Shown here: positions 33,607 to 43,612 of the stretch, piece after piece | How the letters are laid out: each line of letters opens with the position of its first letter | Numbering within the stretch: position 1 is the stretch's first letter | Translations under genes and position numbers: made by a program | Assembly (NCBI GenBank): GCA_013076295.1 | Contig: RQOL01000618.1 | Coordinates: 4,278,001 to 4,342,000 of the forward strand | Length of the DNA: 64,000 bases | Reading direction: 5' to 3' | DNA from: Sanderia malayensis | Lineage: Eukaryota; Cnidaria; Scyphozoa; Semaeostomeae; Pelagiidae | The notes under the pieces: generated by a model | What the model was told of the DNA's origin: nothing | Seen by the model: only the letters and a program-made list of their open reading frames with translations | Databases searched by the model: none

Positions 33607-35828
33607 TCAGGTCTTTGGTGTCAACTTCTTCACATTGTCATGGGGTCCAAAGAAAATTTTACCAAGCCTTCCTTTGCGAAATTGACGAATAAAATGCAGT
33701 GAAGTTTCATGATAGTCTGGTTGGTTTCCTAAAATGATAAAATAAGGGTTATATTCCATTCATTCTAAGCAGTAAAGCACAAGCTAATGTCATTGCAAAA
33801 ATTTATCCCAACCTCCATGATCGAAAAAAACTAATATGTCCTACCTCTCCAAAAGCCAGTTTTGCGTGCGATGAAGCAACTGACAACATCAAAATCATCA
33901 CAAGGTCCTGGTAATCCATACATCTGAACATACCTGAAAAACAAACAAGAAAGCACAATATTATGCCAATATTTTAACACAGCATTTATGTATGGTCACA
34001 CTGCAATAGATAAAAAAATAAGAAACCTTACTCATTTTGTTTGAATTGATTTAATGCATACAGAAGGTAATCAGCAATCACATCTTCTCCAATGAGATGG
34101 TCTGGAAAACAACCTGTTAAAAAAAGTGTTTTAATATCATATAAAATCAAGTTCAAGTTACTTAGTAAGTGTCAGATTGAAATAAAGACAACTTGCCAAT
34201 TAATGCTAGTCTTATGCCTTCTTCAGGGTTATTGATTTGTGGTGGGATGACTCCTTAAAATGAATTAAATGTAACAATTATATACATTATAATTATAGTA
34301 GCAACAATAAGAAAAATATATTTGCAAAAGTATCTCTTTTCTAAGCCTTGCATACCTGGCGTATCAAGGATGTAAATCTTTGGATCTTCATGAATCTGCA
34401 GATAAAAAAGAATGTATCAACAACATACAAAAGTTATGATTTCTGTTTATTTAAAAAATAACAAAAAGACATTAAATAGATAGCTCACTAAAACTTTGTT
34501 CATTATTGACCTGGTTACACCAGGCATTTGTCCAACTGGAGTTGCTTTGCCTGAATGTCAACACAGAAGACATTTAAACATAGGAAAGCATAAAACATTA
34601 TGTTTCATGTCACACTATTTGTCAATTGAAATACTTAAAGTATGTCTATAGTCAGATGAGAGGTAACCTCTTCGTAGATAGATTCTCCTTAATACATTGA
34701 TCAGTGATGATTTGCCTGTATTTGGAATGCCACACACTAATATTTTATAGGAAGCCTTTGTTTTCTGAAATAGACAAATCTTTTTACCATAAATGTAATG
34801 GAAAGCAGTGATGAGCCTAATACAATTTACTGAGGGTTCTTAATACAAGAAGCACCCAGAAGCAAGCAAACTAACCTCCTCAGATGTTTCATCAACATCT
34901 GGATCACAAATTTCATTATTTTTAATCATATCAAGCATTGTGGGAACAATCTGTAAATTAAAGAAGAATAAAGCTGTTATTCTGGAAACTTTGATAATCA
35001 GAAGAATTCAATGTACTTTCTGCTAATTCCATCACACCTTGCTGATTGATGGGTCATGATTGCGTTTGCAATTTGATGTCATAACTGTTTTTCCGAATTC
35101 CTCTATGTTTCTCGAATATGCCTGAAAAATAACACAATATTTACAGAATAGATGATTGTTAAGGCAATGTCAAAGCCAAACAAACAAGTTACGCATATTG
35201 AGTTAGATTGTCGTTTAAAAGCGAGGATAAACACCACAAAGCTTTTGTCAAACCTTGAACCGTCTTTTGTCAGCAAGATCTATTTTGTTGAGCATCAGCA
35301 ACTTTGTTCTGTTGCCAACATAATCATAAAAATTGGGATTTCGTCCAATGTGAGGAATATGAAAAATTGTCAAGAAATATCAAAAAAGCTGCTATCACTC
35401 AAATCAATCTATTTTTGATATTATATAATGTGGAGAACAGAACACCGCATGTAAAAATAAGAAAAAGATACTCTTGCATCGTGAACTTCAATAACACAAT
35501 CACAATGATTTATTAACGCGCGAATTGCTCTCAATCCTAAAGAACATAACAATATTAAAATGGAGAGTTACTATAATCAATAAAAACAATCTTAAAAGAA
35601 GTTGCACAGTTTCGCCAATCGTCATTCAGTTGAAATTCACCGGTTAATTTCAAAGAGATATTATGAGGTTCCACAAACATGAAGAACATTAAAATTTTGT
35701 TTTATTTCTTCTAGCTTGAAAATCATTTAATCACCTTTCGCCATATGCCCAGGATACCAACTGTTAAATACATTATCCATAAAATGCATAGGGAAATGAA
35801 ATTTGTCGCGAAGAACAGGAGACACCAT
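33607..35828 (-). CDS. MTG1: MTG1, mitochondrial ribosome-associated GTPase, 12 exons
   Basis: Exons: 35828-35735, 35536-35472, 35358-35254, 35121-35038, 34950-34876, 34764-34668, 34550-34489, 34395-34356, 34253-34197, 34113-34032, 33933-33845, 33728-33607. All phases agree, giving 323 aa (human about 334). MTG1 is a YlqF-type GTPase that acts on the mitochondrial large ribosomal subunit. The G motifs are in circularly permuted order: WYPGHMAKG and CVIEVHDAR at the start, G4 [12 protein letters not shown]1 [13 protein letters not shown]2 M-P-G-V-T, G3 ILDTPG. A C-terminal helical domain ends in [10 protein letters not shown]. Two introns are unusual: 35359-35471 (U12-like, ending in AT) and the one starting with GC at 34196. 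Confidence 0.93.
35359..35471 (-). other. U12-like intron of MTG1 ending in AT
   Basis: The minus-strand intron starts GTATCTTTTT, one base from the U12 donor RTATCCTTT. It has TTTCTTGAC at 35377-35369, one base from the U12 branch site TTCCTTRAY, with the branch A 11 nt from the 3' end. The protein family (HDAR-I-P-x-x-G-R-N-P) places the junction after ...TTTTTCAT, so the last dinucleotide is AT instead of AG or AC. No AG lies in the usable interval. Confidence 0.65.
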
Positions 35829-36100
35829 ATCTAAAATCAACTTTGAAAATAGAAAGAAATGAAGAGAAAAATCTTAAAACTTATGTTTACGCCTAGGCCC
35901 AAGTGCACGTGCAGTTGAGTTGAATTAATTCCAATTGACACAGAGGCTGACTTGAAAGCGAGACTCCATTCTCAGAAATAACAGACAGGAAGAATTTCCT
36001 TCCACCCTGCAGGAAGAAAAGTTGATAAACAAAACATATATTTGATTCTCCATCTGGCAATCTTTGCCCAGCATCACATACCGCAAATAATTTCCTGAAA
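35829..36100. promoter_or_regulatory. Shared head-to-head promoter region, MTG1 and JmjC gene
   Basis: Only 272 bp separate the two start codons on opposite strands, so the interval must hold both 5' UTRs and core promoters. No TATA box is evident. Bidirectional control is inferred from spacing alone. Confidence 0.5.
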
Positions 36101-37762
36101 ATGATTGCAGAATATTTTCTGACCTACTTCATAAGCGTTTGCCTCCTTACAGTGCCCTACTCCATCAGAGGATCAGATGTTCCTCCTTTAGGCCATTTGG
36201 AGCCATTTGGGGCTCACATGGCCCCAAGCCCAGTTGACGAAATAACAATGGAAAATATGCCGAGCCCCAAACAATTCTGGAAAGATTACGTGAGTAGAAG
36301 AAAGCCTGCGGTTTTTCGTGGTGCTGCAAAACAGTCTCCAGCGTATGAGAAATGGACTGATGAATACTTGAAGGCACAGTACGGTGACTTAGAAGTCAGG
36401 CTGGAAGCTAAAAAAGAAAAGCAAGGATACATACCAATCGGTGATGTGGGCGTAGGCAGGGACACAATTCGAAACTTCATAGATACATATCACGATAGAA
36501 ATAAGTACATTGTATCAGAATTGCCAAGGCCAATGCAAGATGAGATGATGGTAATACCCCAGTTGGCATGTGGTGAAATGGGTAAGAGGATAGTTGAAGT
36601 CGATTGGTGGATGAATGGTGGCAATGCAAGCAGTATCATACACAAAGATGCTTTCAATCAGATCAACTGCTTAATGAATGGCACAAAGGAATGGAAACTT
36701 ATTGAATACAAGTACGAGAAAAGCATCTACAAGGCCTGGGAACCAGAACGCGAAATTGGCGGCTACTCGCGTATCAATCCAAATAAAGTCGATCTGATCA
36801 AGTATCCAAAAGTTGCAAGTGTGCCATGGCAACGGACAGTGTTAAATGGTGGTGATTGCTTGTATTTGCCAGGCAGTGTGTATCATCAGGTCAATTCTTA
36901 TGGAACTCACAACTTCGCAGTCTCGTTACTGTTTTCAAGATTCGATGAAAAAGAGGATCTCGACTTCTCGGATTGCGGGGGTGCTGATTTGGGATACAGG
37001 AAACTCAGCGATTTCGACATTGATTGGCAGTATCCAGGCAACGGCACGATGACCATGGGTGCGCAGGATTTGGAGAACGCGAGAGAACACCTAAGCGCAA
37101 TATGCGACGAAACAGGACAGTTCTCATTGAAGATGTTGTACTTCATGCTGTCTGAAGTGTATTCAGAAATGGATAAAAGCATACTAAAGAAAACAACAAG
37201 GGAAATGTACAAGAAAATCACAGAGGCAGCCGGCGGGAAACTTACCAGGGATAGAATTAAAAGCATGCCTAAAAAGGCATTGCGCATCGCAGCATTAGCA
37301 ATACAACCAATGGATGCATCGAACACATATGATCACGAATACACGTATGTGGAGCCGAATAGAATAGTCAAATTGATTAGACGAATGTTGAAGGAAGACG
37401 GAGAATTGAGGAGAGATTTATTTGTTGGTAAGTATGAGAAGAATCTCTATGGAACCAAGATGTTTGCCAATAGGATATTTGATGTATTGGCCGGCAGCCA
37501 GTCTGACAAGACAGCCAGTGCTGATGACGTGCGAACGAGGCTGCACGACGCGTTGAAGAAGTATTACGTGATGCAACGAGTGCGCCCGGAGACACCCGCG
37601 GGAGAAACGTCTGATGGAGATGCGTATGATGGAACCAATTCTGATACCGAGATGCATGAAACAGAGCACATGCCAGACATGAGTGATGATGACGAAAACG
37701 AATCCGAGTCTGAAGAGACATCAGATGGGAATGATAAAGACACGTTAAGGGATGAATTGTAG
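36101..37762 (+). CDS. ER-luminal JmjC (cupin-8) family 2-oxoglutarate oxygenase, intronless
   Basis: 553 aa in one exon. The N-terminus is a signal sequence (MIAEYFLTYFISVCLLTVPY). The cupin-8/JmjC fold follows from about residue 50: S-P-K-Q-F-W-K-D-Y-V, then R-K-P-A-V-F-R-G, the iron-binding HKD in SIIHKDAFNQINCLMNGTKEW, and the distal His in CLYLPGSVYHQVNSYGTHNF. About 200 residues of charged helix follow, then an acidic tail (M-S-D-D-D-E-N-E-S-E-S-E-E) and the last four residues RDEL, a KDEL-type ER retrieval signal. Family knowledge: Fe(II)/2OG hydroxylases of protein side chains. Inference: a soluble ER-resident hydroxylase of secretory clients; the substrate is unknown. Nearest known relatives by eye are JMJD-type cupin-8 proteins. 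Confidence 0.85.
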   Translation: MIAEYFLTYFISVCLLTVPYSIRGSDVPPLGHLEPFGAHMAPSPVDEITMENMPSPKQFWKDYVSRRKPAVFRGAAKQSPAYEKWTDEYLKAQYGDLEVRLEAKKEKQGYIPIGDVGVGRDTIRNFIDTYHDRNKYIVSELPRPMQDEMMVIPQLACGEMGKRIVEVDWWMNGGNASSIIHKDAFNQINCLMNGTKEWKLIEYKYEKSIYKAWEPEREIGGYSRINPNKVDLIKYPKVASVPWQRTVLNGGDCLYLPGSVYHQVNSYGTHNFAVSLLFSRFDEKEDLDFSDCGGADLGYRKLSDFDIDWQYPGNGTMTMGAQDLENAREHLSAICDETGQFSLKMLYFMLSEVYSEMDKSILKKTTREMYKKITEAAGGKLTRDRIKSMPKKALRIAALAIQPMDASNTYDHEYTYVEPNRIVKLIRRMLKEDGELRRDLFVGKYEKNLYGTKMFANRIFDVLAGSQSDKTASADDVRTRLHDALKKYYVMQRVRPETPAGETSDGDAYDGTNSDTEMHETEHMPDMSDDDENESESEETSDGNDKDTLRDEL

Positions 37763-37932
37763 ATTGCATCTCAAAATTATACACAAATGGATATATACTG
37801 TTTAAAATACTTTGTGTTTTGGGTTTTAAATAATCTTGTTCTTCGCAAACTGTTCAAAGTGTCTGGATATGCTGATAGACTTTTCGCTTCTTTTTCCGTG
37901 TAAGTACGCATGTCTGCTAAGCATTATTTATT

Positions 37933-37956
37933 CATCATCGGCTGATGCCGATGATG
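37933..37956 (+). terminator. 10-bp hairpin in the JmjC 3' flank
   Basis: CATCATCGGC TGAT GCCGATGATG is a perfect stem-loop about 170 nt after the stop. It may be part of the 3' UTR; a role in RNA stability or 3' processing is speculation. Confidence 0.3.
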
Positions 37957-38095
37957 CAGGCTTTTTACAAGCCGTCCTCAATGCATAGCAGCACGAAAAT
38001 GACGTATAAAATGAGGGTATAAAAATACAAATAATAAAAAATAATTCGATCGTATCTCTTTACTTCTTTTTGCTAGTGAATTTGATGGAATATGA

Positions 38096-38183
38096 GCATC
38101 AAATCATGACACGATCAGCATGAAATCGTAACACGATCGGTATCAAATCGTGACACGATCAGTATCAAATCGTGCGACGGTAT
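38096..38183 (+). repeat. Four tandem 22-bp repeats
   Basis: Units of the form GTATCAAATCGTGACACGATCA start at 38096, 38118, 38140 and 38162. Each contains a short internal palindrome (TCGTGACACGA). Non-coding. Confidence 0.8.
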
Positions 38184-38507
38184 CAATCACCAAAGGGGAC
38201 ATTTACACAAATCAGCAAGCTGAATCTACAAAAGAAACCGAATTTACATTAGATATAATCTCACGCACAAAGAATCGATGAAACTTATTCTGTTGAAGAA
38301 TACGTTGCATGCAATGCAAGTTGGTTACAAGTTATACCTGTGGCTTAACGTCGTCATATGCAAGAATGTTACCGTACAAGTGCTGTTAGGAATCCGTAGA
38401 AATATGCTGTATTCGATTTCTAACCCTTTTATTAAATAGATTCTTACTTGTGAAAAAGTTCCTTCTTTGGTTAATTACAGGTTTCACCCTCATACTGCTT
38501 TACTTAC

Positions 38508-39144
38508 CTGTGTCCGAAATATGAAAATTATTCACGGCCCATTGCACTGTTCGTTCCAACTCTTGTTCTTCTGGTGATTTGGGTTGCTCTGGAAACAGAT
38601 TCAAGCGAGGTGTTGTCATTAGATCATAGTCGTGAGAATTATCAATTGTACGATCAGACTTTTGCACCATGTTCAAGTCACGAGGGAGGAGATGTAGGTA
38701 ACCAGAACCGTCCAAGTCATGTTCATGTCCATAATCATGATTGCGTTGAAGATGATGATAACTATCAAATGATTCTTCTTTAGAATCAATCCATGCTGCC
38801 TTAGTTCTTCGCTCAACTGGTCTCATATTCCTCTCCATTTCATCACGATTCGCTATTGCTTCATAAACGGGGTTTATTTTCGCTTTCTTAAACGATATCA
38901 ATGTCGGAATTCGAATGTGTGTCATGGCATTTAAAGCCTGACTTTGTCGAAGGTCAGTTATTGCATATGGTTCTACTGGTGTTGTGTGACGTCCCCTTTG
39001 ATATGATGTCATTGAAGAAAGTTCTTTTTGATTCTGAACATTCGTATGTGATCTCTGATTGGGCAGAGGTTTGTCTATTGATGTGTACTCTGGTGACTTT
39101 TCTGTGCTTTTTAAATCGATCATGGTTAAAAGATCTTCTTTTTG
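38508..39144 (-). CDS. Internal exon of an unrecognised gene, probable cytoplasmic tail
   Basis: A 637-nt exon bounded by an acceptor (CATTTCAG, 39146-39145) and a donor (ACAG|GTAAGT, 38507), open for 212 codons. It is polar and rich in H, D, R and E, with tyrosine motifs EKSPEYTSI, EPYAI and INPVYEAI (NPxY) and no cysteines. This composition is typical of an intracellular tail with SH2/PTB docking sites. The preceding exons are not identified. Splicing to 38219 (GATTCAG acceptor) would end the protein after T-A-C. Function unknown. Confidence 0.45.
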
Positions 39145-39470
39145 CTGAAATGAAAATATAGAAACATATATGCTAATGCGATGAGAAAATTTTAGACTAA
39201 AGAATTCGAGCTTCCCGGTACAAAAGAGCTTAAAGTGTCTGATCATCAGGATTAACATACTCTCAATACTTCCACCTCAAAAGATCCTGCTGAACTTAAG
39301 AATTTAACGGGGAAAGCTGGGCTGTTGGATCTAACATTAGTGGACGTTTCAAATCGCACATCAAAATATTTTACTCAAGGGTTAAGTTGATGGCGTTGCA
39401 AAACATTTACTAAAATAGTTGTTGGTCTCCTTGTAAGACCAATTCTCATTGAAATAAAATGCCTTATTGA

Positions 39471-39505
39471 AGAGAATCTTTGTTTCTATGAAACAAAGAT
39501 TCTCT
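39471..39505 (+). repeat. Perfect 16-bp hairpin
   Basis: AGAGAATCTTTGTTTC, loop TAT, GAAACAAAGATTCTCT. It is followed by partial repeats of GAAGTTTCTAT. Intergenic; it may be the footprint of a small fold-back element. Confidence 0.6.
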
Positions 39506-40220
39506 GAAGTTTCTATATTTCTATGAAGTTTCTATGTTTCTATGTTCTCTTGCCTAGCTTAGGCGACATTAACCTGCCCTTTGTAGCAGGCGTTTGTTTG
39601 GATAACATTGCATTTAAAAACAAAGAAAGAGGCACTCTCCGTCTGCTATTAGCAGAGAATCCTCCTCGTGAATACGAGCCAAGTCAGAACTGACCAGAAC
39701 CCAATCCAACTTTCTTCCCCCTTTAAATTTAATTCGTTTGAATTTTAAAATAACTGCTGTTTAATCTTTCATCATCATGACTAACTTTTGCGATACCTGA
39801 GCAGCATCCACCTAAACTGTGTTTACAGCCAGTTATATTTGTGGGTGCGCAGATGGAGTGAGCGCTTATAGATAATGCAATACGTTTTGCTCCATTCCAA
39901 TCGTTACTGTTCCACGTTCCACGTTTTAAGCATGCCAATATGATCGGATTACGTCATTCCATCCCTCCGTGCGATGGCAGTGTTGTGACAGACACGGATC
40001 ACGAAAGCAAGTACAAAGGATTACGCAACAAAAACATTCTGTCGGCAAAAAAGAACAACTCAGCAGGCAACACAAGGCCCTTTGATTGTACTCACTCACA
40101 CGCAAAATTTATTCATTTTGAAATTGGAAGTTAAATTCCAACACACAAACGCACAAAATTTTAGTAAAAATACACTGATCAAAAATCTGAAGAATTATTT
40201 CGATTTCGTAACTTTCGGAT

Positions 40221-41621
40221 ATGGATAATTTCGATTATTTGCGGCAGGCTGCAGACAATGAGAAAAAATCAAGCGGAACAAGGCATGGCACAGATTCAGT
40301 TTTGCTGCCGATGTCAAGAAATGTCAGCAATGAATCACTTCTTCGAACACTTGTGACACGGCCTTCGACTTCAAGCAGCAGCTCAACAGAACAGGAAACA
40401 AATATATTCTACACTGACAGACTAATTCGTTATTCCGTATGTTTATTCTTCGGAATAATTCCGAAACTATTCCACAACCATCGTAGAAAGGCCTATTCGA
40501 TGTTCCTGTCAATTATTATCGTCCTATTGCAATGGTATTCAGTGGCAGGGTACATCTATTGTACGGATATGTTCTGGTCAACAACAACAACGAAAATGCA
40601 AAACACAACAGCAAACGGCACTGTAATGGGTGTCACTGCAAAAGGAAATACCGTTTCTAGGCCTGCATTGAATTATCTGCCAAAAATCCCAATAGAAACA
40701 TTGCTGTTATTGCTAGGCCTTGCTGCATCCGGTGCAGTCACAGTGAGCATAGCTGTGTATTATTTCTACAGCAGCAAGAATATCTTCTCAACCCGGGAAA
40801 CGAAATTTTCACTTGTTCCCTTGATCAATCTCAATGAGGAGAACTTCGACGATTCGCCAATCGACAGTCTTGAAGCTGTGGTGGATTTGCCGCGCAATGA
40901 TTGGCTTGTTACCAACATTCTTTTTATGATGGGAATGCTCAGTGTATGCTTCGTATTTGGCACGGATTTTGGCACTGACACCTTGTTTGATTTCAAAGGA
41001 ATACGCGCTTTCCTCAAGCACACGACCATTACGAATCAAGCGATATACGCGCTGGCAGTTGCAGTGTTGTTTTGGGGATTCTTTGCCACGGTCTGTGCCT
41101 GTTGCATCTTTCACATAATGTCCCGCCAGATCATCGCCTTAATTAGCCAGACAGAGAGGCTGGTCGTCGAATGCACCACTACGAGGCTGCAGTTCTTTAA
41201 GCTTCACGAACGCATGATCTGTTTCACAGAACGCATGATCAAGAAATTCGAATTGTGGTTTGCAATTCATAATATCATGTTCCTTCTGTTACTTGCTGCC
41301 ATGATCTTCGAATGGGTGTCATTCATGAAGAACTCCAACTACGAACATAACATTCTCCTCTCTCAAATGGCTGGTACATTGCTGATTTGTTATAAGTTTG
41401 CCTTTCCGTTCTTTTCCGCTAGTCGGGTCACCGTGAGATTAGTCAATTTCTATCTGAAGATAGCCAGAAACAATCAATTTGAGAACATGCCTGAATTGCT
41501 TCTCTTTCCAAACCACTTTGGCTTCGAAGTATTCGGACTTAGAATCACACCAAATGTGGCCATTGTCGTATTCCTATCAAGCTTTGTTGGATTGCTCAAG
41601 TTCTTCACGACTGGCATATGA
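40221..41621 (+). CDS. Multi-pass membrane protein, gustatory-receptor-like, paralog 1
   Basis: 466 aa, intronless. The N-terminus is cytosolic-type and serine-rich (S-T-S-S-S-S-S). Seven or eight hydrophobic helices follow at about residues 70-85, 95-120, 155-185, 230-250, 270-295, 345-368, 375-400 and 440-462, with N-glycosylation sites in the first outer loop (N-T-T-A-N-G-T). The last helix sits at the extreme C-terminus after F-E-V-F-G-L-R-I-T-P-N. This is the arrangement of insect gustatory receptor-like (GRL) proteins, whose final helix follows an F-x-x-x-G segment. The GRL call is inference from topology; the canonical TYhhhhhQF motif is not exact (VGLLKFF here). Its paralog starts 360 bp downstream. 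Confidence 0.6.
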   Translation: MDNFDYLRQAADNEKKSSGTRHGTDSVLLPMSRNVSNESLLRTLVTRPSTSSSSSTEQETNIFYTDRLIRYSVCLFFGIIPKLFHNHRRKAYSMFLSIIIVLLQWYSVAGYIYCTDMFWSTTTTKMQNTTANGTVMGVTAKGNTVSRPALNYLPKIPIETLLLLLGLAASGAVTVSIAVYYFYSSKNIFSTRETKFSLVPLINLNEENFDDSPIDSLEAVVDLPRNDWLVTNILFMMGMLSVCFVFGTDFGTDTLFDFKGIRAFLKHTTITNQAIYALAVAVLFWGFFATVCACCIFHIMSRQIIALISQTERLVVECTTTRLQFFKLHERMICFTERMIKKFELWFAIHNIMFLLLLAAMIFEWVSFMKNSNYEHNILLSQMAGTLLICYKFAFPFFSASRVTVRLVNFYLKIARNNQFENMPELLLFPNHFGFEVFGLRITPNVAIVVFLSSFVGLLKFFTTGI

Positions 41622-41980
41622 TTTGACAATATCAATATCGACTCGACGCTTCAAGACAGCAATACCGATTGAAATAACCATAGCGGCCAGAAATACATTC
41701 CCGTGTCCAAGAGAGGCTAGAGCAGCATGTGGTACAGACAGATTTATTTTTGATAATGAAACCGTTTCCAGTCAAATCATGTGATGTGATAAAATTTCGC
41801 CAAAAGCCATATCATATTTGTTTATGTCTGTCTGGGTCACAAATAATCATGTCGATTGTTGCCTTTTTGCCGTGAAAGACAGCACATAACCCAAAACATT
41901 TCACCGCAGTTGGAAGCCAAAGCTGTGACAATTCGTTGCCGTTAATTCTTATTCGAAAGGCAACGAAAACGAAAGTTGAA

Positions 41981-43297
41981 ATGATGCATATTGCGATAAG
42001 AGAAGACAATGAATCGACTGCAAGATGCCAAGATGAAGAGCTTCTTCTCTTCTCGGCAAACCCGAAGGAAGACGAAGCTTCAGCGAAAACTAAGAAGAAC
42101 ATTCTCTTCACTGATAAAATTATCCGATTCTTCGTGTGTATATTCTTTGGCATAATACCGAAACTGTTTTTCAAGCACAAGAGGAAGTTGTATTCAGCCT
42201 ATATCTCCATCGCTTTGGTTATCTTGCAGTGGTATACGGTGGCGGCGTACATTTATTGTGGTCTCACAGTATGGAAATCCCACAATACAACAAATTACAC
42301 GATATTGAATTTGAATCAGAGTAACGGGAGCATCATTGCGTATACCTCAAATATACGCAATAACGGCCATATTGTTCCAGTGGTTCCGATAGAAACCCTC
42401 ATGTTATTGGTAGGCCTTGCGGTGTCTGAAGCCATAACCGTTTCATTTGCGGTTTATTACTATTACAGCAGCAAGAACCACTTTGCAGACACATCGCGGA
42501 GGAGCTTTTTTCTCGTTCCAATAATACACGCGAACAGTGCTGAACTGTCGATTTTAACTCCCAATGAATGGTTATCGGCTAACGGCTGGCTGATAAGCGG
42601 TCTTTGCATCGTAGTATTTGTCCTCGCCTGCGACTTTTCACAAAACATGATCTTCGACTTCAAAGGCATTCACACGTTTCTGTACTCCAATTATGTGTCA
42701 CTGCTGAGCAAAATCATTTATGGATTCGCCGTGACCATGCTGTATTGGAGCTTCTTTGCTACCGTGTGCGCATGCACGATATTCCATCTCATGTGTAGAC
42801 ACATCATAACGTACATCAACTACACGGAGAGGGTAATCTTCGAATGCACTGCGACAATGACGAGGGATCGATTTTTCGAGTTGAACGAAAAGATGTTGTC
42901 GTATGCGCAGAAAATGAAGAAAAAGTTTGAGCTTTGGTTTGCTATTCACAATGTCATGTTTATCCTGCTGCTCGCTGCAATGATTTTCGAATGGATCTAT
43001 TTTATCAAGAAAGCTGTCAAAAAAACAAATTCAGAGATTTTCTTAGGCCAATTACCAGGCACATTGTTGATTTGTTATAAATTCGCTTTTCCATTCTTTT
43101 CAGCCAGTTGCGTCACACTCAGACTGACTGAATTCTATCGTAAAATTGCTCTAAGTAACAAGGTGCAAGATATTCCAGAACTCTTGCAATTTCCGACTCA
43201 TTTTGCATTTGAAGTGTTCAGAATAAGGATAACACCAAATGTGGCAGTGGTCGTATTTCTCTCAAGCTTTGTTGGGCTTATCAAGTTTCTTTTTTAA
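41981..43297 (+). CDS. Multi-pass membrane protein, gustatory-receptor-like, paralog 2
   Basis: 438 aa from the first ATG (41981), intronless, in the same orientation as paralog 1 and alignable along its length. Shared blocks include C-I-F-F-G-I-I-P-K-L-F, IFDFKGIHTFL versus LFDFKGIRAFL, KKFELWFAIHNVMF, GTLLICYKFAFPFFSAS and RITPNVAVVVFLSSFVG. The N-terminal tail differs and is acidic. The pair reflects a local tandem duplication with substantial divergence. Both frames are intact, so both copies are likely functional. A chemosensory or ion-channel role would follow only if the GRL assignment holds. Confidence 0.6.
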   Translation: MMHIAIREDNESTARCQDEELLLFSANPKEDEASAKTKKNILFTDKIIRFFVCIFFGIIPKLFFKHKRKLYSAYISIALVILQWYTVAAYIYCGLTVWKSHNTTNYTILNLNQSNGSIIAYTSNIRNNGHIVPVVPIETLMLLVGLAVSEAITVSFAVYYYYSSKNHFADTSRRSFFLVPIIHANSAELSILTPNEWLSANGWLISGLCIVVFVLACDFSQNMIFDFKGIHTFLYSNYVSLLSKIIYGFAVTMLYWSFFATVCACTIFHLMCRHIITYINYTERVIFECTATMTRDRFFELNEKMLSYAQKMKKKFELWFAIHNVMFILLLAAMIFEWIYFIKKAVKKTNSEIFLGQLPGTLLICYKFAFPFFSASCVTLRLTEFYRKIALSNKVQDIPELLQFPTHFAFEVFRIRITPNVAVVVFLSSFVGLIKFLF

Positions 43298-43574
43298 ATT
43301 TTTTTTAGAGGAACGAACGGCCTTGACTCGTTGTTTAAAGGGATCTTCTAAGAAATGTTCACTGGTGGGGAACTGAAGGCATTTTCTTAATGTCATGCAA
43401 CTGAATCCAATATCACGAAGGGAAAAGTATGCGCCATGAAACATAATGTTTAAGGTTTCTATGAATGATTGAGAGTTGTAAGACAACAACGACAATGAGA
43501 ATAACATGATGGGAGTGCATGGGATGGTGGGTTGATCTCCACCCGCGTGATGCCTTATGGGCCCTTGCTGATTA

Positions 43575-43612
43575 AGATGTAGATGTAGATGTAGATGTAG
43601 ATGTAGATGTAG
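43575..43612 (+). repeat. (GTAGAT)n microsatellite
   Basis: Six hexamer units GATGTA in a row in intergenic DNA. Confidence 0.9.

Noticed and set aside
37377..37784. 135-codon antisense frame over the JmjC gene
   Set aside because: Shadow of the coding strand; no independent support.
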